In this document: in pieces, positions 1 through 6,646 of the stretch
Layout of the letters: each line of letters begins with the position of its first letter
Numbering within the stretch: the stretch's first letter is position 1
Assembly (NCBI GenBank): GCA_002404375.1
Contig: DHJO01000193.1
Span: 1,475-14,800 of the forward strand
Reading direction: 5' to 3'
Length of the DNA stretch: 13,326 nt
Source of the DNA: Gemmatimonadales bacterium UBA4718
GTDB taxonomy: Bacteria > Gemmatimonadota > Gemmatimonadetes > Gemmatimonadales > Gemmatimonadaceae
The notes under the pieces: generated by a model
Databases searched by the model: none
What the model was told of the DNA's origin: nothing
Seen by the model: the letters and a program-made list of their open reading frames with translations, nothing else
Position numbers and translations under genes: made by a program

Positions 1-176
1 TGCTCACCTTTCAGACTCTCACCGCCGGCCTCGTCTCGGCGAGCAAGCACAAGATCGCATCCAATTTGTTTCTGCACGGAATTCGCCACTGGGGACAGGT
101 GGCCACGGTGCTCCGGCAGAAAGGGTTCAGCGATCAGTGGAGTCACGACCTGCTTCTGAGTAGTGTCAGTATGTAA
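1..176 (+). CDS. DinB-family protein, C-terminal end only (5' end outside window)
   Basis: An open frame enters from the left edge (first full codon at base 3) and ends at TAA 174-176, leaving 57 residues. The visible part contains HGIRHWGQVATVLRQKGF followed by a 'W-x-HD-LL-S' tail. This matches the last helix of DinB/YfiT-like four-helix-bundle proteins, where a conserved His and the RHWGQ stretch help form the divalent-metal site. Members are soluble cytoplasmic proteins, often damage- or stress-inducible or thiol S-transferases, and many have no known substrate. The first metal-binding His and the N-terminus lie outside the window, so a subfamily cannot be named. The family call is fairly secure; the function is open. 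Confidence 0.75.
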   Translation, partial: LTFQTLTAGLVSASKHKIASNLFLHGIRHWGQVATVLRQKGFSDQWSHDLLLSSVSM

Positions 177-248
177 CTTGTTGTAAGCCTGTCACCCGGC
201 GCAGTTTCATCGGCGATTGCGCGATTCGCCCCACACCCAGGTTGCAAA

Positions 249-512
249 ATGGCAGACGTCAGGATCGAGATTCGGAAGAATGGACCTTACAGAGTGCATG
301 GCGACGTAAATCTCGTCGATCACGAAGGAAATCCTGTTCCCATTCCAGAGGGAAGAAGGAAATCCACCCCTGAGGGCGATTCATGGATCTCTCTGTGCCG
401 GTGCGGCGGCTCGGTGATAAAGCCGTTTTGCGACGGGACCCACAGCCGCATTGGATTTATCGGCGCGCAGGAAGCGGTCGAAAAGATCGAGGCTACTCCC
501 CCATCGCCTTGA
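249..512 (+). CDS. CDGSH iron-sulfur domain protein, 87 aa
   Basis: This is a small protein with a CDGSH-type [2Fe-2S] site. The ligand pattern is C50-x-C52 followed by C61-D-G-T-H65, within CRCGGSVIKPFCDGTH. Three Cys and one His is the mitoNEET/CDGSH signature, with Thr replacing the Ser of the name motif. There is no signal peptide or membrane segment, so it is probably cytosolic, a small electron-transfer or cluster-carrying protein. The roughly 45-residue N-terminal part before the cluster is typical of bacterial CDGSH proteins whose N-terminus carries a short beta-rich lead-in. The start is ATG 249, with a weak AGGT at 6 nt spacing. The gene runs convergent to the yjbQ-like gene and overlaps its end by 20 bp. 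The family is clear; the partner is unknown. Confidence 0.9.
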   Translation: MADVRIEIRKNGPYRVHGDVNLVDHEGNPVPIPEGRRKSTPEGDSWISLCRCGGSVIKPFCDGTHSRIGFIGAQEAVEKIEATPPSP

Positions 513-915
513 GCAGGACCCGTTTGGGACGCTGGCCGTCCCATTCTCCGTAGAAGACTCGCTGCCACGGACCAAAATCCAGCTTTCCTCTCGTCACCGG
601 GACGATCACCTCGTGGCCGATCGTGAGTGAGCGCAGGTGCGCCGCCGCGTTGTCCTCGCCCGTTCCGCTGTTGTGCCGATAGTCATCGGGTGACCAGGGC
701 GCAATCCTCGTCTCCAGCCAGTCGAGAATGTCCTTCCACAATCCGGGCTCGTGATCGTTGACGAACACGGAAGCCGAGATGTGCATCGCGGAGACGAGCA
801 CCATTCCTTCGTCGATCCCGGCCGCAACGCGACACTTTTCGACCTCTTCGGTGATGTCGATGATCTCGTGCCGCTTCTTCGTGTTGAAGGTGAGGTACGA
901 GGTGTGGGTCTTCAC
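493..915 (-). CDS. yjbQ: YjbQ/UPF0047 family protein (secondary thiamine-phosphate synthase type), 140 aa
   Basis: This belongs to the UPF0047/YjbQ family. Some members show weak thiamine-phosphate synthase activity that can cover loss of ThiE, but the main physiological role is unsettled. Family marks are H45 in MHISASVFVNDHE, H81-N-S-G-T-G-E-D-N89 with H93, H101 in 'TIGHE', and the 'DFGPWQRVF' strand at 114-122 followed by R-x-K-R-V. The start is taken as GTG at 915. This GTG overlaps the TGA of the upstream gene as GTGA (915-912), and it gives 140 aa, the usual family length; the longer frame to 987 would add a non-homologous basic tail. No SD is seen, so translation is probably coupled to the upstream gene. 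It is the last gene of a four-gene minus-strand unit, and its 3' end overlaps the CDGSH gene. Confidence 0.9.
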   Translation of the reverse strand: MKTHTSYLTFNTKKRHEIIDITEEVEKCRVAAGIDEGMVLVSAMHISASVFVNDHEPGLWKDILDWLETRIAPWSPDDYRHNSGTGEDNAAAHLRSLTIGHEVIVPVTRGKLDFGPWQRVFYGEWDGQRPKRVLLKAMGE

Positions 916-1418
916 ACGGGTTGCTTGTCGGGGAGTAATCCGGCGTGCCACGACAGTGAGGCCTCGAGCTCGAAGCGTGCGCGCCATTCGCCGAGTGTAG
1001 CGACGGTGGGGTCGAAGACGCTCGTACCGGAACGGATTTTCCCCTCGGTGCCCAGCGCACTGAAGCGCTCGCGGTCTACTGACTGAATCGTGCCGTTCTC
1101 ATCGCGGTAGAAAACGAGACCGCTCGTTACAAGACTCGCTCCCATTTTTGGCTCTAGTGCTTTGAGTGACCGGAAGAGCCCGTCGATCGAACAGCCGGAT
1201 GCTCCAGCTGTTGATTGATCTACCGCGACCGTAAGAAAGCGGCCGTACGTCCAGTCCCTACCGACCGTTAGCGGGGAGCCGTGCGCCTTCCATTGGGAAA
1301 GAAAGCGGTCGACTTCGACCAACAATACCTCTGAGGCTGGGTCGTCGAGTGTTTTGTTGGCGCCGAAAACCCAGGTGCGAGCGGAATCGGGCAGGTCTCC
1401 AAGTTGTACTAGCGGCAT
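912..1418 (-). CDS. conserved protein of unknown function, 168 aa ('ASGCSID' family)
   Basis: The function is not known. The protein has a W43-K-A-H-G-S motif and a second strongly conserved-looking block, VDQSTAGASGCSID, at 66-79. From memory, proteins with the same two blocks (W-x-A-H-G and D-x-S-x-A-x-A-S-G-C-S-I-D) are widespread in Bacteroidetes and relatives, and are often labelled 'ABC transporter ATPase'. No Walker A or B motif is visible here, so that label is not supported. There is no signal peptide or TM segment, so it is cytoplasmic. The conserved Cys76 next to Ser77 and Asp79 could be functional. A good SD, GAGGAG (1430-1425), lies 6 nt before ATG 1418 and overlaps the stop of the lipoprotein gene 10 bp upstream. 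Its own stop overlaps the yjbQ start by 4 bp. Confidence 0.8.
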   Translation of the reverse strand: MPLVQLGDLPDSARTWVFGANKTLDDPASEVLLVEVDRFLSQWKAHGSPLTVGRDWTYGRFLTVAVDQSTAGASGCSIDGLFRSLKALEPKMGASLVTSGLVFYRDENGTIQSVDRERFSALGTEGKIRSGTSVFDPTVATLGEWRARFELEASLSWHAGLLPDKQPV

Positions 1419-1428
1419 AAAGGACTCC

Positions 1429-2502
1429 TCATAAACAATACTGATTCACGAGGAACCAGCAACGCGCGTAGGGTGAGTTCTTGAAAAAATCCATCAACAG
1501 CCCCGCAGCCTTGCTCTCCCCGCTCTGCGAAGGATGCGTCCCATCCTCCTCGAAATCAGCCCGATTCCAGACTACCCCGTCCGAGCGCGGCGTGGCGCCA
1601 TTCGCCCAAAGGTACGGTCCCCACACAATCAACGGCGCCAACTTTTTTGTGTAGTTGAGTGTTCCGGCACCCGGGTTAATGGGCAATCCGCGCATCTCGT
1701 TGATCTGCGACTCGATGGCCCATTTCACCGAGAATCCGCTCTCGTACGCATAGGGCTCGGGATTCAGATCGATCGTGGCATAACCGCCGTAGGTGCGGCT
1801 GGAAAGAAAAACGATGCGCAGATACGGATAGCGGATTCTCATCGCCCGAAGAACGAGTCCAAGGTTTGTGAGAAAGACGTGAGCATCGGCGCTGTCGGCC
1901 GGAAGTGATACCGAAGGTTTCGGATCCTCGAGCTTCACCCACGCCGCCTGCACCTGATTCTCGCTCAGCCCGAGTGGCGCGAGACGCGTAAGCTTGATGC
2001 GATCGTAGTTTGGAGAGCTCGGCGACGTCCATGCGGGCGCGTCCTGACCATCCGCGGCGCCGTTCACGATCACCAGGGTGTAGTGATTGACGCTCGGATC
2101 CGTTGCCGCTCTGCCCATGAACGTCGACGCCCCACATGGCGGCCCGGAGCTTTGCGAGCACCACTCCTGTGTCGTGTTCGACATGCCGATGGAGATCAGC
2201 ACGTACTTCCCGAACGGGCTCTCATCGCCATTTACGTCGAGCGGCTTGATCGCGTTTCGTCGCGCACGTGCCGCGGAATCGTGGTCAGCCGGAGGCTGAT
2301 TGATACCTCCGGGATAAAGACCACCGGAGTTCCCATAGTAGGTGCCTGCGAGAAGATCGGTGAGTGGCTTCCTTACAGTATCAGTCGGGGGGCCGATTAC
2401 GACCGGTTTTGGCGGTGGTGGTGGCGGGGGAGGAGGCGAAGCACACCCGATCAGCGCGCTCGCAAATGCCATAACACCCAGAGCGTGACATCTGGCCAGC
2501 AT
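1429..2502 (-). CDS. SGNH-hydrolase-like lipoprotein, 357 aa
   Basis: This is a secreted lipoprotein, probably an esterase-like SGNH enzyme of unknown substrate. A hydrophobic leader (residues 6-19) ends in the lipobox A-L-I-G-C20. Nine consecutive prolines (23-31) follow, a likely spacer from the membrane. Block I is probably LISIGMSNTTQE, with S108 as candidate nucleophile. The C-terminal EEDGTHPSQSG gives the D320-x-x-H323 pair of the SGNH triad. The block II/III match (VNGAADG at 147-152) is weaker. Several cysteines (115, 123, 348, 356) could form envelope disulfides. ATG 2502 lies 3 bp after the stop of the 123-aa gene, and the SD is weak, so coupling is likely. It could be a carbohydrate esterase or a lipase-like protein. 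The triad assignment is inferred from motif spacing, not alignment. Confidence 0.75.
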   Translation of the reverse strand: MLARCHALGVMAFASALIGCASPPPPPPPPPKPVVIGPPTDTVRKPLTDLLAGTYYGNSGGLYPGGINQPPADHDSAARARRNAIKPLDVNGDESPFGKYVLISIGMSNTTQEWCSQSSGPPCGASTFMGRAATDPSVNHYTLVIVNGAADGQDAPAWTSPSSPNYDRIKLTRLAPLGLSENQVQAAWVKLEDPKPSVSLPADSADAHVFLTNLGLVLRAMRIRYPYLRIVFLSSRTYGGYATIDLNPEPYAYESGFSVKWAIESQINEMRGLPINPGAGTLNYTKKLAPLIVWGPYLWANGATPRSDGVVWNRADFEEDGTHPSQSGESKAAGLLMDFFKNSPYARCWFLVNQYCL

Positions 2503-2505
2503 TGC

Positions 2506-2877
2506 CTACCGGGCTTCTGCGGCCTTTTTCTTCCGTTCGATCGAAGCCTTGCTCTTCACTTCCCGGGCGAGCTCGGCCGTCGAATCCTCGGCTTCCATAT
2601 GGCGCGTCAGCGCTTCCCAGGTTGCCGCGGTCGGCTCCTGATACGCGATCAGCACTGCGGACAGCTCGGCGTTTCTGGAGACGACAAGCTCCCGGTCCAG
2701 CGCGACCACCGCATGCGACCGGTCATCAGCAAGGATCATCGTGCGACGCGTCTTGTGCAGCACGGCGGGATATGTGGGCGTCGACGCGGTGATGCTCAGA
2801 TTCTCGATGGGACGGAAAACCCCTTCGCGATCCTGGTAGTATCTGCGGTCAGGTTTGATGAAGACTTTGACAGCCAT
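2506..2877 (-). CDS. hypothetical protein, 123 aa
   Basis: I do not recognise this family. It is a soluble protein with no leader or TM segment. The N-terminal half (1-80) looks like a small mixed alpha/beta or beta-rich domain beginning MAVKVFIKPDRRYYQDREG. The C-terminal 40 residues are predicted helical and charged, ending in a Lys/Ala-rich tail, E-R-K-K-K-A-A-E-A-R. The start is ATG 2877, which has a clear GGAG (2887-2884) at 6 nt. A longer TTG start at 2889 would place that SD inside the gene and is rejected. It is the first gene of the four-gene unit, and its SD lies in one arm of an inverted repeat (2881-2926). Coding status is supported by the SD, the tight downstream spacing and the normal composition; the function is unknown. 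Confidence 0.7.
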   Translation of the reverse strand: MAVKVFIKPDRRYYQDREGVFRPIENLSITASTPTYPAVLHKTRRTMILADDRSHAVVALDRELVVSRNAELSAVLIAYQEPTAATWEALTRHMEAEDSTAELAREVKSKASIERKKKAAEAR

Positions 2878-2880
2878 GCT

Positions 2881-2926
2881 GCTCTCCAAAACTGATTGTA
2901 TCCCTTCAATCTACCACAAGGAGAGC
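2881..2926 (-). promoter_or_regulatory. Inverted repeat covering the SD of the 123-aa gene, with an internal -10-like box
   Basis: The arms GCTCTCC (2881-2887 on +) and GGAGAGC (2920-2926 on +) are perfect 7-bp complements around a 32-nt loop. In minus-strand RNA the second arm is exactly the GGAG SD of the 123-aa gene, so the fold would hide it. Inside the loop, TACAAT (2900-2895 on -) is a one-mismatch -10 hexamer. Transcription from it would begin near 2889, after the first arm, leaving the SD free. No convincing -35 is seen. The pairing is visible; its use in vivo is inference. Confidence 0.4.
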
Positions 2927-2935
2927 GTCGATGAA

Positions 2936-4303
2936 TCAGGCCTTCGCGTAGAGGTCGTCACGAGTGAGCGGAATGTTCGAATGGCCCCGCTCATCGGGCT
3001 TCGCCAGCAGGGTTTGCAAAATGTTGATCTTCGCCGTTGTGAAGGCGTTCGCCGACGCCGCCATGTAGAGGCGCCACACACGGAAGGTATGATCTCCGAC
3101 AAGTGCGATCGCATCGTCACGTTTCTGTTCGAGCGAGCGCACCCAGTGACGAAGCGTCATCGCGTAATGCTCCCGCAGGCTCTCGACGTCTCGCACCTCG
3201 AATCCCGCTCCTTCCGCCGCCGAAATCACATCGTGCGTGGCAGTCAGCTTCCCATCCGGAAAGACGTACTTGTCGATGAATGCATCGGCCCTCCAGAACT
3301 TCCGGAAAATCCTTTCGCCGGCCGATCTCGGCCGTGCCTCGCCAAGGCTGATGATGCCGTGATTCATGAACAGGCCGCCGGGCTTGAGAGCACGATAGGC
3401 GGATGCAAAGTACACGGGCAGGTGACTGAGCCCGACGTGCTCGATCATTCCTATGCTCGAGATCTTGTCGTAGCCATCACTTGCGGTGAGTGTGCGGTAA
3501 TCGCGAATCGCCACTCGGCAGCGATCCCGAAGTCCCGACTTCTCGATTCGCTCGCGCGCCAGCACTGCCTGATTCTCGCTGAGTGTGATCCCGGTTGCGT
3601 CGACTCCGTAGTGCTTTGCGGCGTGCATGATCAGGCCGCCCCAGCCACACCCGATATCGAGGAAACGCTCGCCCGGCTTGAGGCGCAGCTTCCGGCAAAT
3701 CAGGTCGAGCTTGGCCTCCTGCGCGGTGTCGAGCGAATCATTCGCCGAGCGGAAGTACGCGCACGAATAGACCATTCCCGGGTCGAGCCAGAGCTTGTAG
3801 AAGCTGTTGCCGACGTCGTAGTGGAACTGGATCGCCGCGGCATCGCGGACCGGAGTGTGTCGGGGACCGAGCTTTCGCGCGTGATCCGGAAAGCGCGTGT
3901 CGGCCAGATCGTCTTCCGCCTGACCCGGAAGGCCGACCAGGAGTCGGATCAGTTTGGCAATAGCGATTGGCGACCGCAGCCGCTCACCGATGGCCTCGCC
4001 AAGGTTGGATGCCGCTTCCATGCTGCCGTCGATTTCGACATCGCCGGCGATATAGGATTCCACGATCGACAGCTCGTTCGGCGGCAGCAGCATCCGACGC
4101 AGTGCGGCCGGTCTGTTGAGGACCAGCGTAAACGGCGGACTCGAATTGGCGCCGCGATCGACGGTACCATCCCAGAATCTCACGTCGAACGGTCGCTGCC
4201 CGGCATCACCGAACAGCGCGGTCAGCACTGCACGACAACGCGATGCCGCCCAGTCGTCGTACAGGACGGCGGATGCCTGGAGCTCTACTTGTGCGGTCGA
4301 CAT
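2936..4303 (-). CDS. cfa: cyclopropane-fatty-acyl-phospholipid synthase, 455 aa
   Basis: The enzyme transfers a methylene group from S-adenosylmethionine to the double bond of unsaturated acyl chains in membrane phospholipids, making cyclopropane fatty acids. It acts at the inner face of the membrane and is usually linked to stationary phase or acid stress. An N-terminal lipid-binding domain (about 1-155) precedes the methyltransferase domain. Visible marks are FHYDVGNSFYKLWLD (160-174), YSCAYF with C181, SAM motif I LDIGCGWGGL (215-224), GITLSENQ (238-245), IEHVG with E288, NHG with H315, FIDKYVFPDG (342-351) and REHYAMTLRHW with Y380. C181, E288, H315 and Y380 match, by motif and order, the bicarbonate-site residues known in E. 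coli (C139, E239, H266, Y317). The start is ATG 4303, without a strong SD. It lies 85 bp downstream of the glycosylase gene on the same strand. A related fatty-acid methyltransferase is the only alternative. Confidence 0.95.
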   Translation of the reverse strand: MSTAQVELQASAVLYDDWAASRCRAVLTALFGDAGQRPFDVRFWDGTVDRGANSSPPFTLVLNRPAALRRMLLPPNELSIVESYIAGDVEIDGSMEAASNLGEAIGERLRSPIAIAKLIRLLVGLPGQAEDDLADTRFPDHARKLGPRHTPVRDAAAIQFHYDVGNSFYKLWLDPGMVYSCAYFRSANDSLDTAQEAKLDLICRKLRLKPGERFLDIGCGWGGLIMHAAKHYGVDATGITLSENQAVLARERIEKSGLRDRCRVAIRDYRTLTASDGYDKISSIGMIEHVGLSHLPVYFASAYRALKPGGLFMNHGIISLGEARPRSAGERIFRKFWRADAFIDKYVFPDGKLTATHDVISAAEGAGFEVRDVESLREHYAMTLRHWVRSLEQKRDDAIALVGDHTFRVWRLYMAASANAFTTAKINILQTLLAKPDERGHSNIPLTRDDLYAKA

Positions 4304-4363
4304 TCTATGAACTTAGGGTGGGAGACACTTATGCGAGACTCTCCTTGCAGACTTCGTGCAAAG

Positions 4364-4380
4364 AGCGCCGGATTGGCGCT
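4364..4380 (-). terminator. Hairpin after the glycosylase gene, weak intrinsic terminator
   Basis: A perfect 6-bp stem, AGCGCC/GGCGCT, with a 5-nt loop sits 8 nt after the glycosylase stop on the minus strand. It is followed by CTTTG, a short U-run, so termination is probably partial. A second small stem, TTGCA/TGCAA (4345-4361), follows it. Together they suggest that cfa is at least partly transcribed separately from the glycosylase gene. Confidence 0.4.
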
Positions 4381-4388
4381 TGAGCGCA

Positions 4389-5042
4389 TCAACCCGATGA
4401 GCGCGGCACGGCGGCGGGCGCATCGAGAGAACGCCACAGGTACCAGGATGCAATTGTACGGTATGGCGCCCATTTGGCCCCGATTTTCAGTACCCGCTCC
4501 GGTGCCGGTAGTTTTCTCAGGCGATACGCCCGCTGAATGCCCTTCTGAATCCCCAGATCGAGATCGGGCAGCACATCGGGCCTGCCCAGCCGGAACATCA
4601 TGAACATTTGCGCCGTCCACCGTCCGATGCCCTTGACTTGCGTAAGCGCTGCTATGATCTCATCGTCAGTCAGCTCATGGAGCGTCTCGATTGGAAGCTC
4701 ACCGGACGTCACTCGTGCACCCAGATCCTTGAGATAAGCCGACTTCTGTCGCGATAGTCCAATCGCCCGGAGCTGCTCGTCTGACGTCGCCGCGAGCTCG
4801 GCGGGCAGAGGCGTCCGTCCACCGTACAATCCCTGGAAACGGCCGTGAATCGTTCCCGCGGCCTTGCCGGATAACTGCTGGAAAACGATCGAGCGGGCTA
4901 CCGCATCGAAGTGGGTTCCTCCGGATGCCGGCCATCCCTTGTACCGTCCCACCTTCTCGATCACCTGCGCCATCACAGGATCGACCTTCTTCAGATGCGC
5001 AACCGCCACTCGATTGAGCGTGTTGGAGCCAACGGACTTCAT
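4389..5042 (-). CDS. DNA-3-methyladenine glycosylase II-like protein (AlkA/HhH-GPD), 217 aa
   Basis: This is a base-excision repair enzyme of the HhH-GPD superfamily that cleaves the glycosidic bond of alkylated purines such as 3-methyladenine. The core is SIVFQQLSGKAA (51-62), the helix-hairpin-helix LTQVKGIGRWTA (133-144) and, after it, VLPDLDLG with D162 at the catalytic Asp position (by motif comparison with AlkA D238). The protein is about 217 aa and lacks the N-terminal TBP-like domain of E. coli AlkA. It is the short form seen in many bacteria and in yeast MAG. There is no Fe-S cluster Cys pattern at the C-terminus, which argues against the Nth/MutY types. The start is ATG 5042, with AGGT about 5 nt upstream. 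It is divergent from the decarboxylase gene and first in the minus-strand series leading to cfa. Confidence 0.9.
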   Translation of the reverse strand: MKSVGSNTLNRVAVAHLKKVDPVMAQVIEKVGRYKGWPASGGTHFDAVARSIVFQQLSGKAAGTIHGRFQGLYGGRTPLPAELAATSDEQLRAIGLSRQKSAYLKDLGARVTSGELPIETLHELTDDEIIAALTQVKGIGRWTAQMFMMFRLGRPDVLPDLDLGIQKGIQRAYRLRKLPAPERVLKIGAKWAPYRTIASWYLWRSLDAPAAVPRSSG

Positions 5043-5070
5043 TCTTACCTGTCGGTTTGGAGTAATCGCC

Positions 5071-5080
5071 CAAAAATATA
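5071..5080 (-). promoter_or_regulatory. Candidate promoter element (TAnnTTTG) for the glycosylase gene
   Basis: On the minus strand, bases 5078-5071 read TATTTTTG, a full match to TAnnTTTG, the -7 element of Bacteroidetes sigma factors. It lies within TATATTTTTG, which also gives a sigma70-like TATATT. It is 28 nt before ATG 5042, leaving a leader of about 20 nt that includes the AGGT SD. No clear -33/-35 element is seen upstream. Confidence 0.4.
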
Positions 5081-5118
5081 CGCTTGTCGATCCGACCGTC
5101 GCGTGAGAGTGGAAACTC

Positions 5119-5126
5119 TATATTTG
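5119..5126 (+). promoter_or_regulatory. Candidate promoter element (TAnnTTTG) for the decarboxylase; mRNA possibly leaderless
   Basis: TATATTTG at 5119-5126 matches TAnnTTTG in all fixed positions, and TATATT is also a good -10 hexamer. It ends only 5 nt before ATG 5132, so transcription would start at or just before the start codon. There is no SD before this ATG (the preceding bases are GTGGCG), which fits a leaderless mRNA. No convincing -33/-35 element was found. Confidence 0.4.
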
Positions 5127-5131
5127 TGGCG

Positions 5132-6553
5132 ATGCAGCCCAATGAATTTCGCAGGCACGGGCATGCCGTTGTCGACTGGATCGCGGATTACCTCGAGAAT
5201 CCGGAACAGTGGCCGGTGTTGCCAGGCGTACGGCCGGGTGAGCTTCGCAGCTCACTGCCACCATCTCCGCCGGCGCGGGGCGAGTCGATGGATGCCGTCC
5301 TCGATGACTTCCGGAAGTTGATCGTGCCCGCGACTACGCACTGGAATCACCCCGCCTTCATGGCCTACTTCGCCAATTCGTCGACCGGTGCAGGCGTGCT
5401 CGGCGAAGCCCTGACCGCGGCCCTCAACGTCAACGCGATGCTGTGGAGGACGAGTCCCGCCGCGACCGAGCTGGAGCTGCTGACACTCGATTGGCTGCGG
5501 CAGATGCTCGGACTCCCTGAGAAATTCTTTGGCGTCATCGGCGATACGGCATCGTCCAACACACTCTACGCTCTCGCCGCCGCGCGAGAGATGCATCCGG
5601 AGCTACGGATTCGTCAGGATGGGATGCCGGGAAGAGCGGACATGCCGAAAGTGGCAGTGTATTGCTCGGAAGAAGCGCATTCGAGCGTGGACAAGGCGGT
5701 GATGACGCTCGGGTTTGGTCTGAGTGCACTCAGGAAAATCCCCACCGACGATCAGTTGCGCATGGATCCTGAGGCGCTCGATGCGGCGGTGAAAAGCGAT
5801 CGCCGCGTGGGTGCGATTCCCCTGGCGGTGGTAGCGACGGTGGGTACGACCTCGACCACGGCAATCGATCCAGTACCGGCTATTGCCGCGATCTGCGAGC
5901 GAGAGAAAATGTGGCTGCACATCGACGCATCCTACGGCGGGACGGCTGCGATTCTGCCCGAGATGCGATACGCGCTCGAGGGATGCGATCGCGCGGATTC
6001 TCTGGTGGTGAACCCGCACAAATGGCTGTTCACGCCAATGGATTGTTCGGCCCTGTACACTTCGCGCCCAGAATTACTGAAGCAGGCGTTCCAGCACGTT
6101 CCGGAGTTCCTGGTCGTGAGCGAAGGCGAGGATGTCGTCAATCTGATGGATTACGGAATCAGCCTTGGACGCCGATTCCGGGCGCTCAAACTCTGGTTCG
6201 TGATCCGGAATTTTGGTGTCGAGGGGCTGCAATCGCTTATCCGGGAACATATACGACTCGCGAAAAGGCTGGCACAGTGGATCGACGATGATCCGACTCT
6301 CGAGCGATTGGCTGAAGTCAACTTTTCGACTGTCGTATTCCGGCATCGGCCCGCGGGTATGGCAGCCAATGAGCTCAACCAGCACAACACGCGGGTGCTC
6401 GAGAAGGTGAACGCGACACGCGAGGTCTATCTTTCCCACACCAGGGTGCGGGGGAGTTATGCATTTCGAGTTGCCATCGGCAACATCCACACTACGGAAG
6501 CCCACGTCCGGCGCGCTTTGGACCTGGTTCGGGAAGCCGGCAGGAGCAAATAG
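5132..6553 (+). CDS. PLP-dependent amino-acid decarboxylase, group II, aromatic-L-amino-acid type, 473 aa
   Basis: This cytoplasmic fold-type I PLP enzyme probably decarboxylates an aromatic amino acid (Trp, Tyr, Phe or a related substrate) to the amine. Visible marks are HPAFMAYF (73-80, the substrate-side Tyr loop), GVIGDTASSNTLYALAAAR (134-152, phosphate binding), EAHSS with H183 stacking on PLP, IDASYGG with D265 pairing with the pyridine N, and NPHKW with K297 as the Schiff-base Lys. The LMDYGISLGRRFRALKLWFV stretch carries Y341 at the position of the catalytic-loop Tyr of animal AADC. The length is that of the family. The start is ATG 5132, since the longer GTG/ATG option at 5084 adds residues unlike the family. 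No transporter is adjacent, so amine export is not evident. Substrate specificity cannot be told from the sequence. Confidence 0.9.
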   Translation: MQPNEFRRHGHAVVDWIADYLENPEQWPVLPGVRPGELRSSLPPSPPARGESMDAVLDDFRKLIVPATTHWNHPAFMAYFANSSTGAGVLGEALTAALNVNAMLWRTSPAATELELLTLDWLRQMLGLPEKFFGVIGDTASSNTLYALAAAREMHPELRIRQDGMPGRADMPKVAVYCSEEAHSSVDKAVMTLGFGLSALRKIPTDDQLRMDPEALDAAVKSDRRVGAIPLAVVATVGTTSTTAIDPVPAIAAICEREKMWLHIDASYGGTAAILPEMRYALEGCDRADSLVVNPHKWLFTPMDCSALYTSRPELLKQAFQHVPEFLVVSEGEDVVNLMDYGISLGRRFRALKLWFVIRNFGVEGLQSLIREHIRLAKRLAQWIDDDPTLERLAEVNFSTVVFRHRPAGMAANELNQHNTRVLEKVNATREVYLSHTRVRGSYAFRVAIGNIHTTEAHVRRALDLVREAGRSK

Positions 6554-6593
6554 GGCTTTTTCGCGTTTGGGAGGAACGAAGAATGCTAGGCGG

Positions 6594-6640
6594 TATATTA
6601 TCGGACTGCTAATCCCCCCACCCATCACAAATCAGGGAGA
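6594..6640 (+). promoter_or_regulatory. Candidate -10 box and strong SD upstream of the TPR gene
   Basis: TATATT at 6594-6599 is a good -10 hexamer, and TTTG at 6566-6569 is a possible but widely spaced upstream element. AGGGAGA (6634-6640) stands 6 nt before ATG 6647. This fixes the start at 6647 and excludes the in-frame TTG at 6644. The 93-bp gap after the decarboxylase gene suggests the TPR gene has its own promoter. Confidence 0.4.
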
Positions 6641-6646
6641 TCCTTG

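Noticed and set aside
493..987. The longer start of the YjbQ gene at 987
   Set aside because: It would add 24 non-homologous residues and overlap the upstream gene by 76 bp; GTG 915 gives the usual length and a 4-bp overlap.
2855..4603. A 582-codon open frame on + antisense to cfa
   Set aside because: It lies fully opposite a gene with all cfa motifs, has no recognisable domain or SD, and is Arg/Ala/Val-biased as expected of a shadow frame in high-GC DNA.
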